Part shown: positions 46,150 to 58,282 of the stretch, piece by piece | Layout of the letters: every line of letters begins with the position of its first letter | Numbering within the stretch: position 1 is the stretch's first letter | From: Lasioglossum baleicum | Lineage: Eukaryota; Arthropoda; Insecta; Hymenoptera; Halictidae | Direction of reading: 5' to 3' | DNA length: 64,000 bases | Assembly: GCF_051020765.1 (NCBI RefSeq) | Contig: NC_134946.1 | Location: 5,011,239 to 5,075,238, forward strand | Made by a program: the position numbers and the translations under genes | Notes under the pieces: generated by a model | The model's database searches: none | What the model was told of the DNA's origin: nothing | The model's input: the letters and a program-made list of their open reading frames with translations, nothing else

Positions 46150-47605
46150 AAAATATAGCGTGCGGAAAAATATTATCGAGCTCGCCAATAAGTCCGTTTC
46201 CGTTTTCCTAAAAGAAAATAAAATGCTGTTCATTTTTTTGTGGACTTCTCTAAACAATTATGTTTGTGCCATTTTTTGCATGTTTTGAATTTTTAAACAT
46301 TTCAAACCACATGTGAAAATACAGCACGCGGAAAAATATTATCGAGCTCGCCAATAAGTCCGTTTCCGTTTTCCTGAAAGAAAATGAAAAGCTGTTCATT
46401 TCTTTGTGGACTTCTCTAAACAATTATGTTTGTGCCATTTTTTGCATGTTTTGAATTTTGAAACATTTCAATCCATATGTGAAAATATAGCGTGCGGAAA
46501 AATATTATCGAGCTCGTCAATAAGTCCGTTTTCCTAAAAGAAAATAAAATGCTGTTCATTCTTTTGTGGACTTCTCTAAACAATTATGTTTGTGCCATTT
46601 TTTGCATGTTTTGAATTTTGAAACATTTCAATCCACATGTGAAAATATAGCGTGCGGAAAAATATTATCGAGCTCGTCAATAAGTCCGTTTTCCTAAAAG
46701 AAAATAAAATGCTGTTCATTTTTTTGTGGACTTCTCTAAACAATTATGTTTGTGCCATTTTTTGCATGTTTTGAATTTTGAAACATTTCAATCCACATGT
46801 GAAAATATAGCGTGCGGAAAAATATTATCGAGCTCGTCAATAAGTCCGTTTTCCTAAAAGAAAATAAAATGCTGTTCATTTCTTTGTGGACTTCTCTAAA
46901 CAATTATGTTTGTGCCATTTTTTGCATGTTTTGAATTTTGAAACATTTCAATCCACATGTGAAAATACAGCGCGCGGAAAAATATTATCGAGCTCGCCAA
47001 TAAGTCCGTTTCCGTTTTCCTGAAAGAAAATAGAATGCTGTTCATTTCTTTGTGGACTTGTCTAATCAATTCTGTTTGTGCCATTTTTCGCATGTTTTGA
47101 ATTTTTAAACATTTCAATCCACATGTGAAAATACAGCGCGCGGAAAAATATTATCGAGCTCGCCAATAAGTCCGTTTCCGTTTTCCTGAAAGAAAATAAA
47201 ATGCTGTTCATTTCTTTGTGGACTTGTCTAATCAATTCTGTTTGTGCCATTTTTTGCATGTTTTGAATTTTGAAACATTTCAAACCACATGTGAAAATAC
47301 AGCGCGCGGAAAAATATTATCGAGCTCGCCAATAAGTCCGTTTCCGTTTTCCTGAAAGAAAATAAAATGCTGTTCATTTTTTTATGGACTTCTCTAAACA
47401 ATTATGTTTGTGCCATTTTTCGCATGTTTTAAATTTTGAATTATTTCAATCCACATGTGAAAATACAGCGCGCGGTAAAATATTATCGAGCTCGCCAATA
47501 AGTCCAGCTATGTTTTCCTGGAAGAAAATAAAATGCTGTTCATTTCTTTTTTTGTGGACTTGTCTAATCAATTATGTTTGTGCCATTTTTTGTGTATTTA
47601 AAATT
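46150..47605 (+). repeat. Minisatellite/satellite-like array, nine ~166-bp units
   Basis: Units counted by the block CGGAAAAATATTATCGAGCT, with phase points at 46157, 46323, 46489, 46649, 46809, 46969, 47135, 47301 and 47467: lengths 166, 166, 160, 160, 160, 166, 166, 166. Each also has AATGCTGTTCATT, GTGGACTT and TTGTGCCATTTTT. Units 3-5 share a 6-bp deletion (GTCCGTTTTCC instead of GTCCGTTTCCGTTTTCC). Open frames inside are by-products, since 166 is not a multiple of 3. Confidence 0.95.
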
Positions 47606-48250
47606 TTTCAACTACGAGTAAAATTGTGAGTACAACTATGTCTGTATTTGTTTGTTTACAATGTAACATTCTGTTGTAAACATGTTTCTATCTAAGTTGA
47701 AGTTTAGTAAATATGTTTTTTTTTTAGTTTTGTGTCATGCTATAGGGATTCATGATGTATGTATGTATAATGCTTGTAGTTCTGACAACTATGATCATGC
47801 TTTAGGATAATGAGCTAAATCCTTAATGGAGGGTAACTTTATTTAGGAACTTTATCAAAATAAATTGACGAGAATATTCATGCGTTATGAATATGCAAAT
47901 CAAAATCTGCTTAATCACTTGAAATTTATAACAAATATGTTTGGCGTAATTTATACTTCTAAAGCTCGAATGTAGTCCTAGAATAAATTACGGGGATCAT
48001 TTTATTGAGCACTTGTGTGAGATTTTCTTCACGTTATAATGTAGTTCTAAGTGAATCTTGAAGTATTTAATTAGTTTCCAACTGCTGACGGGGTAAAACG
48101 CTAAAAGTAGTTCGGTTTCGTGAGAAATAACTTGAGAGGGGAAATTAAATAATAATGTGAACTAATTCATCTAACATCTTAAAAAACTTAGATTGTTTGC
48201 TCCTTCTTTTAAAAAGTTAGTCTTTAAAGAGTGAACTTGTGGTCAATAAT
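47606..48250. other. No gene recognised
   Basis: AT-rich, includes ATGTATGTATGTATAATG-like simple sequence near 47755. Confidence 0.5.
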
Positions 48251-48254
48251 ACAG

Positions 48255-48690
48255 GTAAATAAATAAAATAAAAATATTTTTCTTTTTCCAAAGAGAATAT
48301 TCATATATAATTATCTTGTTCAGCTTCCTAAGAAAAATATTTCCCATAGTTCAGAAAATTTTCTAAAAACGAGACCCCATAACTTTATCCCTGCACATAT
48401 AGCCAAATAAATTAAATAAAAATATTTTTCTTTTTCCAAAGAGAATATTCATATATAATTATTTTGTTCAGTTTTCTAAGAAAAATATTTCCCATAGTTC
48501 AGCAAATTTTCTAAAAACGAGACCCCTTAACTTTATCCCTGTACATACAGTCAAAACTAAATTAAATGAAAATATTTTTCTATGTCCAAAGAAGATTTCC
48601 ACATATTCTAGTATTTTTATTCAGCCGAAGGAAAGTATTTCCCATATTTTCGAAAACTTGTTACATTGACAAATTTTTATCAAAAACCGG
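48255..48690 (+). repeat. Three-copy tandem repeat, ~149-bp unit
   Basis: AATATTTTTCTTTTTCCAAA recurs at 48273 and 48421, with a diverged copy at 48571. TTTCTAAAAACGAGACCCC occurs in the first two units. The third is more diverged. Confidence 0.85.
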
Positions 48691-51560
48691 AGAATAGGAG
48701 TAATTTCTAATGAGTAATGTTTGCTTGTGCTCGATCGCGGCTCAGAATTTATGTAAAAAACTAGGTCCCTGTATGCGCCAGCACTATATCAATATTATTT
48801 AAATTCCGCTCAATGTACAGAAAATTTTCGCACAGCGGAACGCGGTTCCAGACATTCAATAAATCTCTATCCCATTCATTGCACCGGTACACGCGTCCCC
48901 ACAAAACAACTCGGCAGATTTACTCTCGGGCGCGAATATTTACAAAAGCCCGAGTTTCGAGAATGGGATCAGCCCTCTTTTTAATTCAATCTCCGGCAGA
49001 CTACTCCAGCCTCATTCCCACACGATCGAACGAAATTAACGTTGCCGCCGCGGCCCCCCTTTTATTTTAACCAACGATCTACATATAATGCATTTCGGTA
49101 TAACAAACCGGTGCTCGCCCGATGAAATTCTTTAAAGGCTCGAATCTACGCAGCCGAGGCCCGTGAAATAAAACGCGGCGGAGCGATCCGTCGTGAAACC
49201 AATTCCAACCCCGGTTATAAAGGATCAATTATTCAACGCGGGTACGTTTACAGGGAGCACACCGAAGTGACAACCGCCGATTTCCCTACAACTTTCCTCA
49301 GAAAGAAATTCTCACTTCAAACACATTCACCGATCTTATTAACCCATTTCCGTACGATTACTTTACAGTAGTACGTGGATATTTTCTTAATTACGATCAC
49401 CCAAAAATAGTTACGAAGCCATTAATGCTAGATCTATACAGATAGGAAGTATGTCTGGCTATGACCGAACTTTTCTACTGGCGTTGAAGACACCGGGTAT
49501 TATTAACACTGTGTTTACGGGGCAGTAAAAGTGACTATCTCCCAAACAATTTTATTATCCTGTAGCTACACCACTTACGATAACATCCAAATGTACTCTT
49601 CTGTAAACAAAAATGTTTTCACAAATTGGTGATTATTGATGTTACCTTAATATTACCATGACATCTTGGTATACATGCTGTTAAAAGTTGTGATTTGGCT
49701 TTTCACGATTTGAAATAACCGCCAAATATCGATTGGTTATGTCGATCGATGATCTGATTGGTTCGTTTCTATCGGTTTCACGTTTGCCTCAGTAGCTTGT
49801 GTAACGACATGAGAACAGCACGTGTTTCGTTGTTTCAATTTCAATTTAACTAAAATAATTTCATTAAGCAAGCGATTAACAAAATACACAATTTTGACAT
49901 TCAATGTTTAATTTAGTGATGAATTTAGTGAACACTAGTTTTTTTGTTTAATAATTCACAGACGCAGTTGTTAGTTTTCTTGAAAATGATCTACACATAG
50001 ATCGAAACGTCGAAAATTTAATCTATTTGCAAAATTGCTTTTGATGTAAAATCAGATCAAACCAGTGCGCCGAGAGCGTTAGTACATCGTTTATTTTTCC
50101 CCAAAATGTTCGGGTATTCCAAAAAATGTTCGAATATTCCCGAGAATGTTCGGGATTTTTTAAAATGCTGTGATTCGAAAACGTGTCTTGTTTTCTTGAA
50201 TATGATTATAGCGTTAGATGTATCTAAATAAAACATCGAGTTTTATTTAACTTGCTAGTTTATAGTAACTAGACAGCGGATGTTTATGCAAATACATATT
50301 TGTATAGAAAGTAGATAAAGGGACCTGGACAGAAATTTACGTTGTCTGCAGAGGATTTTGAAAGTACAGTTTGTAATGAATAACCATTAACATTATGTTT
50401 ACTGTTTTTGCGATGACAACTGTACGCGTGGACTTCATTTTACACGATATTTCGTAAAACGAAATTAAATAGAAGCCCCTGTAGCATAGATAAAAACTAA
50501 AAAACGATATTAAAAGATTCTGTACAGTATCAGAAATCTCGAATAAAATCACGGGAAACCCGAACAACACAGGGAAGCCTGAAAAAATTCTCGGGAAACC
50601 CGAACATTTCCCGTCCCGTTCCCGTTCCCGGGATTCGGGAATTCGCGGGCAGTATTTATTCATATTTTTAGCAATTTTTATCACAATATAAAAATTCAAA
50701 ATAATGTTATAAACAGAACTTGTGAAAATGATTCATTATTTCAATGAATGTAAAGCAGGATTAAGAAGTTAAATTTGTGTTGTTTCAATTTTAGAAGATT
50801 GCTAGGGTGACATGAATATACAGAGTGGGACGCCAGTTCCTCATGGAAGGCCTCGGACTTCAAGATGCCACGCAACCCATTATTCACATGATATCACCGA
50901 GCTCCACCTATGCAAATAAATGCATTTCATTCGACTGATTAAACGGCTTTCGGACTGCGTACACGCTCGCGTTGTTTTACAAACGAACGTTGACGCTTCA
51001 AAGTCAACTCGTCACGATCATGCTCGCAGCTTGATACGGGGATGAAGGGCTGAAGCGGATCCGTGTACTCGGTACACGGAACTACGGTGTACGGAGTCGT
51101 AACGAGCCCGTATCTACGTGATCCTGATGCGAGCAACGCTGCTTCACACGCGCCATTTTTGTGCCGGATAACTCACGGGTGTTCCGTTCAAGTGCATTTG
51201 GACAACTCGCCTTTAACCCTCCCGGCTCTGATGAAAAGTGTACAGGGTTCTACCAGATAGTACATCGATTTGAAAAATGTACCATCTCGATTTGCTCATA
51301 AACTACTTGTATAAAAAAATTCTTCTATTTGTATCAGTACTTCTGTTCCGGTGAAAACGGACCTTTACATGTATATTATAATTTTCCTCTATTATATTCT
51401 TTAAAATGATTCACGTAATATAATATAATTGTTTAGATTATAAGTAATGTACATGGACAATGCAAATATGTATCAATGTATCTACAATGAATAAATAAAG
51501 ACATTGTAATAAAAAAGAATAGCTGCGTTATAATTATTGAACCTTTAATTTCATCCGAAC
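48691..51560. other. No gene; CpG-rich 48800-49260; CCCGAA-rich motifs 50100-50645
   Basis: 50100-50160 and 50550-50645 are made of repeated TTCGGG/CCCGAA words, probably edges of one transposon. 50275-50300 is a MITE end (GACAGCGGATGTTTATGC). CCGTGTACTCGGTACACGG at 51061-51079 is a perfect short palindrome. No exon recognised. Confidence 0.4.
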
Positions 51561-53447
51561 GTCTGACCTATCCTTGAGTTGTACTACTGAATTTCGTGCC
51601 ACCTCCTTCGATATCATGTCCTCTTAATACAAAATTCAGTTTCCGGTGTTTTTAAAATTTTCGAGCGTCTGACTTGTCGTTGAGTTATACTACTGAATTT
51701 CGAATACCTCCTTCGATATCATGTTTTCCTAATACAAAACGTAATTCTCGAGATTTTCGAAAATTTTCTCCAATTTTCGGCCGTCTGACTTGTCGTTGAG
51801 TTGTACTACTGAATTTCGTGCCACCTCCTTCAATATCATGTTTTCCTAATACAAAACTTAATTTTCGAGATTTTCGAAAATTTTCGAAAAGTTTTGGCCG
51901 TCTGACTTGTCGTTGAGTTACACTATTGAATTTCGTGCCACCTCCTTCAATATCATGTTCTCCTAATACAAATTCAATTTTTCGAGATTTTTGCCAATTT
52001 TCGACCGTCTGACTTGTCGTTGAGTTATACTACTGAATTTCGAATACCTCCTTCGATATCATGTTTTCCTAATACAAAACATAATTCTCGAGATTTTCGA
52101 AAATTTTCTCCAATTTTCGGCCGTCTGACTTATCGTTGAGTTGTACTACTGAATTTCGTGCCACCTCCTTCAATATCATGTTTTCCTAATACAAAACTTA
52201 ATTTTCGAGATTTTCGAAAATTTTCGAAAAGTTTTGGCCGTCTGACTTGTCGTTGAGTTACACTACTGAATTTCGTGCCACCTCCTTCAATATCATGTTC
52301 TCCTAATACAAATTCAATTTTGCGAGATTTTTGCCAATTTTTCGACCGTCTGACTTGTCGTTGAGTTACACTACTGAATTTCGTGCCACCTCCTTCAATA
52401 TCATGTTCTCCTAATACAAATTCAATTTTGCGAGATTTTTGCCAATTTTCGACCGTCTGACTTGTCGTTGAGTTATACTACTGAATTACGAATACCTCCT
52501 TCGATATCATGTTTTCCTAATACAAAACTTAATTCTCGAGATTTTCGAAAATTTTCTCCAATTTTCGGCCGTCTGACTTATCGTTGAGTTGTACTACTGA
52601 ATTTCGTGCCACCTCCTTCAATATCATGTTTTCCTAATACAAAACTTAATATTCGAGATTTTCGAAAATTTTCGAAAAGTTTCGGCCGTCTGACTTGTCG
52701 TTGAGTTACACTACTGAATTTCGTGCCACCTCCTTCAATATCATGTTCTCCTAATACAAATTCAATTTTTCGAGATTTTTGCCAATTTTCGACCGTCTGA
52801 CTTGTCGTTGAGTTACACTACTGAATTTCGTGCCACCTCCTTCAATATCATGTTCTCCTAATACAAATTCAATTTTTCGAGATTTTTGCCAATTTTCGAC
52901 CGTCTGACTTGTCGTTGAGTTATACTACTGAATTTCGAATACCTCCTTCGATATCATGTTTTCCTAATACAAAACTTAATTCTCGAGATTTTCGAAAATT
53001 TTCTCCAATTTTCGGCCGTCTGACTTATCGTTGAGTTGCACTACTGAATTTCGTGCCACCTCCTTCAATATCATGTTTTCCTAATACAAAACTTAATTTT
53101 CGAGATTTTCGAAAATTTTTACCAATTTTCGACCGTCTGACTTGTCGTTGCCTTGTACTACTGAATTTAGTGCCACCTCCTTCGATATCATGTTTTCCTA
53201 ATACAAAACTTAATTTTCGAGATTTTCGAAAGTTTTCTCCAATTTTCGGCCGTCTGACTTATCGTCGAGTTGTACTACTGAATTTCGAATACCTCCTTCG
53301 ACATCATGTTCTCCTAATACTTTCTCAATTTTCGAGGTTTCCGAAAATTTTCGAAAATCTCGAAAAACTGAGAAAGTATTAGGAGAACATGATACAGAAG
53401 GAGATGGCACGAATTTCAGTAGTGCAACTCAACGACAAGTCAAATGG
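51561..53447 (+). repeat. ~112-bp tandem array with higher-order structure and a terminal inverted unit
   Basis: Sixteen direct units are marked by GTCTGAC at 51561, 51667, 51783, 51900, 52007, 52123, 52240, 52348, 52455, 52571, 52688, 52795, 52902, 53018, 53135 and 53252. Unit lengths fall into three classes (106-108, 116, 117 bp) in an ordered pattern. Shared blocks are TTGAGTTRYACTACTGAATT and TATCATGTTYTCCTAATACA. The array ends with one inverted unit (about 53356-53447). Confidence 0.95.
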
Positions 53448-53633
53448 CCGAATGTACAAATATCAATCTAATTCTAAAATCAAATATTCGTGTAGAAGGG
53501 TGGTTAAAAAAGAACACACTAACTGGTTGTAACTTATATTCTTTATTTTTGACAAAAGACATTACAATATTAAACGTGTATTTATTTATTTATTTATTTC
53601 GTGGTGAAATGAGATGAAGGAATGCGTTGATAT

Positions 53634-53730
53634 AGTTACATTGATGCTTTGATGTTGTTACGAATGCGTTGATGTTGGTACGAATGCGTTGACGTAGGTA
53701 CGAATGCGTTAACGTAGGTACCAATGCGTA
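53634..53730 (+). repeat. Short tandem repeat, ~18-20-bp unit
   Basis: ACGAATGCGTTGATGTTGGT-like units repeat about five times with substitutions, preceded by an ATTTATTTATTTATTTATTT microsatellite near 53580. Confidence 0.75.
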
Positions 53731-56317
53731 GCTGATAACTGTGCCCCGAGTCCTAGACAGAAAAGCCGATAAGATTCAATGTCTCTACAGATCTTAATAC
53801 TTAAACATCAAGTCCAAGCATATATCATAAAAAAATTAAATAGCTAACCACATTCTTTACACATTCACGATAAATTTTATACGAACATCCTGTGCCAATA
53901 CTTCAGTTGGCATGCATTAAAAAATCATTAAAGTACCCATTTAAGTGTCGTTTAACCCAAGCATTCAACGATGCAAAACAGATATTCTTCGTGATTGGAT
54001 CCCTTCATTACCTCGAGTATTCCAGTTTATTCATCGACTCACTCGCTCGCAGAGATGCGAGGCGGTTCCCGGAAGAGAGTATATAGTCGGGCTTCTTCAC
54101 CGTACTCGTCACTTGCAAAATTACGTGAGCCGGGCGTTATGCAAAACTATAGAAAACTAATCATGAACATTCACCGGCAGTTCAGCTGCGTTCGGACAAA
54201 ACCGGGCGGCGGTAATGCCACGTCGGGAACTCGTCGTCGTCATAACGGTGGGGGAGGCGAATGGTTCACGACGTTCCGGGGATCGGTCGAGTGGATGTTG
54301 AGCGAGGCGTTGTTGCCACAAGAAACAGCCAGAAAGAAAACCCCGTGGCGCGGGTGATGTTCTCGAAAAGCTGTGGTAGCGCTCGTTGAAATGCAAGCTC
54401 TTTTATGACGCGCCACTGGGCTTACACGTGCGCGCCGCTCGTTAACTCGGCCATCAGTTTCACGCATGGCGCCGCAAAAAAGCATGACGACAGCACCAAA
54501 CGTACCCAACTCCCACGCTGTTGACTTTCGCCAACGCCATAGACCCCCATCTCCCCCCCCCCCCGCCACCTCGCTTTATCCCCACCTACTTTTTTTTACC
54601 ACGATCCCCACAGCCGCCGTTGTCCATCCTTTCATTCCCCTGACTTTTCAATTTATACCCTTTTGCATTAGGTTTTCGCACACGCGGCTGCGAATCCGAC
54701 AATCCTTCGATCCCGAATTCGCAATTGTCCGGCTAGTCGGAGCGATTCGGTCGACAAACAGGGAAACGTTTAATATCGTGTCCATTGTACGGGACGACAA
54801 ACGACGCAGAATTGATCGGAATTGAAAAGACGTTCGAATACCGCCGTAAAAGTAGTAAGGACTGCGCGGATGATGTTGGACAATGCCATATGCCCTTCTA
54901 TGGGACTCTCGGAATATCCGCCCGAGATAATTAGCGATCCGTAGGATGCGGAACTCTGTTCACTTGTGACGTGTACATAGCCGAGTTCATTTGAAACGGG
55001 GATCGGAGAACGAAAATGTTTGGAATAGATCTCGGTACAATAAATATTATAAAAGTAGATACTTTTACTCATTTCAGTGGTACAGAGCTTGGCAAATAAA
55101 CTGCTTGTTTGAAAGAAATAATTGGATTGATATTTAAATCGGCATGCGGAGTGACTAATTGACTAATCATGTTCAATCAACGCTTCTTTCGATCCTTACC
55201 CCACAGATTTTCAATTGAAAAAAAGTTAATTTTCGTAAAATTATTCGAAAAAAAATATCCTCTAAAAATATACTGTAGTAATCTGATCTCGGCTCGGGTA
55301 TATCGGTGTGAACCACTACTAATGCGAGGCGGAGAGTCGCAGTCGTCGGCACAGTTCAAAGGCCCGTGCGTCCTCACAATGTAACACCAATATTTAATCT
55401 TTCTTATTATTAATTATTTCTTTATGAAACTTTCATCAATATATTCGTGGCACTTTTCTGATTAAAAAAAAAGTCCAAACACGATATAATTTCAACTGTA
55501 TTTACTGGTTTAATTGACTATGAACCTATGGGAAAGAAAGAGACGCGGAGAGATCTTTACACGCGCTGTCCTTCTCTACGTTCGACTCGGCCTTTGAAGC
55601 CCAAAAAAATATAGCTACCCGTCTACGCGCGACGCAACCGAATCCCCCGAGGCTTTTGCGTCGTGAGAGACATTACTGTAAAAGAGTAAAACTTGTCCGA
55701 ATCTAAAAATTGTTTAAAAATACTGCATATTTACATCGTGTATGGTAGTAACGTCACAGTTTTTTTAAATAATTCTTTATATTGTGCATTCATTGTTACA
55801 TGGAACAAAAATATTCTAATCTTTAATTTACAATATTTCAGAACCGGTAACAATTTTATGTTTCCCAGTCGATCAATTATCATGGACCACCATGATTTAT
55901 GACACAGTAAAACAATACAATTGGTGTTTTGAATATCATTATGATATTCTCATTTGGAATAATTAACGATCGCCGCGCGACCGAACGACGCATTATCAAC
56001 GTGCATGTTAAATGGTTTGCAACACTAGACTTGAGTGATGAATAATTCACACTGTTGAAACTAGAATAAGAATCCACTACAATCACCGCGTAATGTTTCA
56101 GTCTCGTTGAGAGAACCGCAGCACAAACATACTCTGCCAATGAATTGCGGCCGGTGGGCAGCACAATCGTACGTGTGTAGATTCCAGATTATGTATACAT
56201 ATTGCGTAATACATACATAATGACGAGCGGCGAACCGTGTAAATGCCTCCACGGGGTATCGGGTATTTTCGAATTCAGGATGGGACATGTTGACAGGAAA
56301 TTTCATCTTTGTTGCAG
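53731..56317. other. No confirmed gene apart from repeat R1; CpG-rich 54000-54830
   Basis: The CpG-rich stretch has open frames on both strands (for example 54466-54825 plus) but no recognisable domain. The exon preceding 56318 of the receptor was not found here. Confidence 0.4.
55400..55685 (+). repeat. Dispersed repeat family R1, copy 2
   Basis: Same block order as 21065-21375, including GACGCGGAGAG and CTGTCCTTCTCTACGTTCG. The preceding GGTGTGAACCACTACTAAT also occurs at 62630. Confidence 0.65.
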
Positions 56318-56450
56318 GGTTGCTCAGGCTACAGCAAATATACCAAGGCCTGAAACCGGGGAACGAGTCGTTTCAGGTGGAGACCGTCAAACGGATACAG
56401 AACATGTCCGAAGCGATTGATTTTCTGCGCAGCTTGGAAGAGCTTAATCG
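56318..56450 (+). CDS. Kainate-type ionotropic glutamate receptor, ATD exon 1 of 3 visible
   Basis: A 133-bp exon encoding GLLRLQQIYQGLKPGNESFQ and then ETVKRIQNMSEAIDFLRSLE, part of the amino-terminal domain that follows the 'WxxxxxLYDxxEG' strand in kainate-type receptor subunits. The product is a postsynaptic ligand-gated cation channel subunit; the ATD directs subunit assembly. The acceptor is GTTGCAG ending at 56317 (starting with the last two bases of a Gly codon), and the donor GTATGT follows 56450, leaving two bases of an Arg codon. Upstream exons (signal peptide, first half of the ATD) were not found in the window. Confidence 0.85.
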
Positions 56451-57833
56451 GTATGTGAAAGCAATTACAAAATTTCATAACTCTATAATTCAAAATATTA
56501 TAATCTTTTAATTCAAAATATTATAATTTTCTAATTCAAAATTTTATGATCTTATGATTCATACAATTGTTTAATTTATGTAATATTTATACTGGATGAA
56601 AGGTGTTCCTTATTTTTATTCTATAAAATATTGAAGGAATTCTTCAATCTCCAAATCAGTGAAGAATTTATTTATGAAACAATTTTTCAAGTGTTTGCGT
56701 AGAGGTTTTAATCCATAGCACTCCTGAGATAAAAATGGGTCCTTCTACATAGACAAAATAAGAAAATATTTCAGTATAACATTTTTTCATCCGAAACTTC
56801 GTTCTCGAGAAAATCGAGTTTGAAAATGCAGCGAATATGCGTGCTATTATTATAGATAGGGATCGTCACGCGTCTGACCATGGCCGACCTGTTCTACTTG
56901 CTGGTCTTTAAACTCGATTTTCTCGTGAACGAGGCGTCGAGCGAAAAAATGTTGTCCCATCTTTTCTATTTATTTTCATATGTAGAATCTCTGTCCGGTT
57001 GTACTACGATTTTTATTACTATAGTGTTGAAGATCAAAAATATTCGTCTCCTCGTCATTCATGGTCCCTGGGGACTAGAAATTCGGTGAAGAAATGAGAA
57101 ACGTTAATAATAACGTTAATAATAAATATTAATAATAAAATGAGAGGTTTTTTCCAACGGGATAACAGAACGTTTCTGCGAAAACGTCTCCGGTATACTT
57201 CGGCACCATAGCGATTCTTTTTCGGCCGGTGAGTTCTGTTCGCATTCGTATAGTCTGACGGATCACGCTTTTGTGGGATTACGAGTGGCCACCGCATATC
57301 TCGGCTGCAATTTACCGCCGGCTACGCGTTCCCACGACCCAGGTAATCAACAACCAGCACTGACAATGAGCCCGAATAGAATGAACATTGTAGTTACCGA
57401 AAACAAAATGTAACCAGTGCAAATTCCAAAACGTCACACAAGCGTGTTCGGTCATGAGTAAAATCGTATTGATCGGCAATTTAACTTCGACGAACGTCGA
57501 TAACTTCGAAGTGGGAGTAAACGTAAATAATTGAATTTTTATTAGGTGCTGTATTAAGAAATTCATTGCAGCCAAACTAAATTATAAATTAATATATTAA
57601 TTGTCATATTATAGATAAAATTATAATATTCACACTCTGTTGTGTTTCGACAATTTGCACATACCATAAATACATAAAAATCCACAGTTCAATAATTAAA
57701 ATATTTTATCAAATGTAAGGAATCACCTTTATGAAATATGTCTTCAAACGACAACGTATAAAGTTGTATAAAATTGTTTTTACTGTCTTTGATTAATCGG
57801 CTAGTGTCTGAACGTCACGTATGTATTCTAAGA

Positions 57834-58031
57834 CAGTGCTCCCCAAACCTTTTTATCGCCGCGGACCGGTCAACGTTTGATAATTTTACCGCGGCCCGCT
57901 GCGCTGGGAGGGGGGGACGTTGATTGTTTATATTTTAGATTGTTTTGATTTAATGATTTTAATTTAATTGTATTTAATGTTCCTTGGGCGGCCCGGTACC
58001 ATTTGGTTGGACCGGGGGTTGGGGACCACTG
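57834..58031. mobile_element. hAT MITE with perfect 8-bp target duplication
   Basis: 198 bp flanked by TTCTAAGA at 57826-57833 and 58032-58039. Ends are CAGTGCTCCCCAAACC and GGTTGGGGACCACTG; inside lie CGGACCGGTCAACG and GCGGCCCGCTGCG. This matches the Charlie-type hAT end pattern CAGTGGTCCCCAACC found in many animals. Confidence 0.9.
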
Positions 58032-58033
58032 TT

Positions 58034-58086
58034 CTAAGACATTTTCCACAAAATAGTACTAAGACATTTTCCACAAAATAATACTA
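58034..58086 (+). repeat. Short direct duplication next to the hAT MITE
   Basis: CTAAGACATTTTCCACAAAA occurs twice, about 26 bp apart, immediately after the hAT element. Confidence 0.7.
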
Positions 58087-58161
58087 GCTTCATATTGAAA
58101 AATTATTTAAATGATCGGTTCGGTAAATATATTGTAAGAAATGGATTGTTATTGTTTGCAG

Positions 58162-58282
58162 ATGGAGTAACAAGTACGTAGTCCTCGACTGCCCTACCGA
58201 CATGGCAAAGGATATCGTAGTGAATCACGTGAGGGACGTCACTCTGGGAAAACGAACGTATCACTATTTGCTGAGTGGTCTG
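58162..58282 (+). CDS. Kainate-type glutamate receptor, ATD exon 2 of 3 visible
   Basis: A 121-bp exon. It completes the Arg codon and reads WSNKYVVLDCPTDMAKDIVV then HVRDVTLGKRTYHYLLSGL. The 'VLDCPxxMAxxI' block and 'YHYLLSGL' are characteristic of the receptor-family ligand-binding region in insect kainate subunits. The acceptor is TTTGCAG ending at 58161; the donor GTAAGT follows 58282 at a codon boundary. Splice phases agree with the exons on both sides, so this is a functional gene rather than a relic. Confidence 0.92.

Larger units (their letters stand above)
56451..58161 (+). other. Glutamate receptor intron with hAT MITE
   Basis: A 1711-bp intron. 56720-57010 contains inverted blocks around CTCGAGAAAATCGAGTTT and AAACTCGATTTTCTCGTG, an unassigned fold-back. 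A TTAATAATAACGTTAATAAT simple repeat lies near 57103-57140, and a hAT MITE lies at 57834. Confidence 0.8.

Noticed and set aside
46896..47283. Minus-strand frames with repeated peptide (AKNGT, MNSILFSFRKTETD)
   Set aside because: These come from the 166-bp array; the unit is not a multiple of 3 and frames break at each unit, so not a repeat protein.
51061..51079. Palindrome CCGTGTACTCGGTACACGG as a steroid-receptor site
   Set aside because: Half-sites are in the wrong orientation for the classical inverted repeat; likely chance or a small hairpin.
53053..53382. 109-residue frame with internal peptide repeats
   Set aside because: Lies in the ~112-bp tandem array; repeat translation only.
51561..53447. 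CRISPR-like regular spacing
   Set aside because: Units are near-identical along their full length with no unique spacers, and the genome is eukaryotic.
54466..54825. 119-residue proline-rich plus-strand frame
   Set aside because: Proline run comes from a C-rich stretch; no domain and no clear splice sites to the receptor exons.
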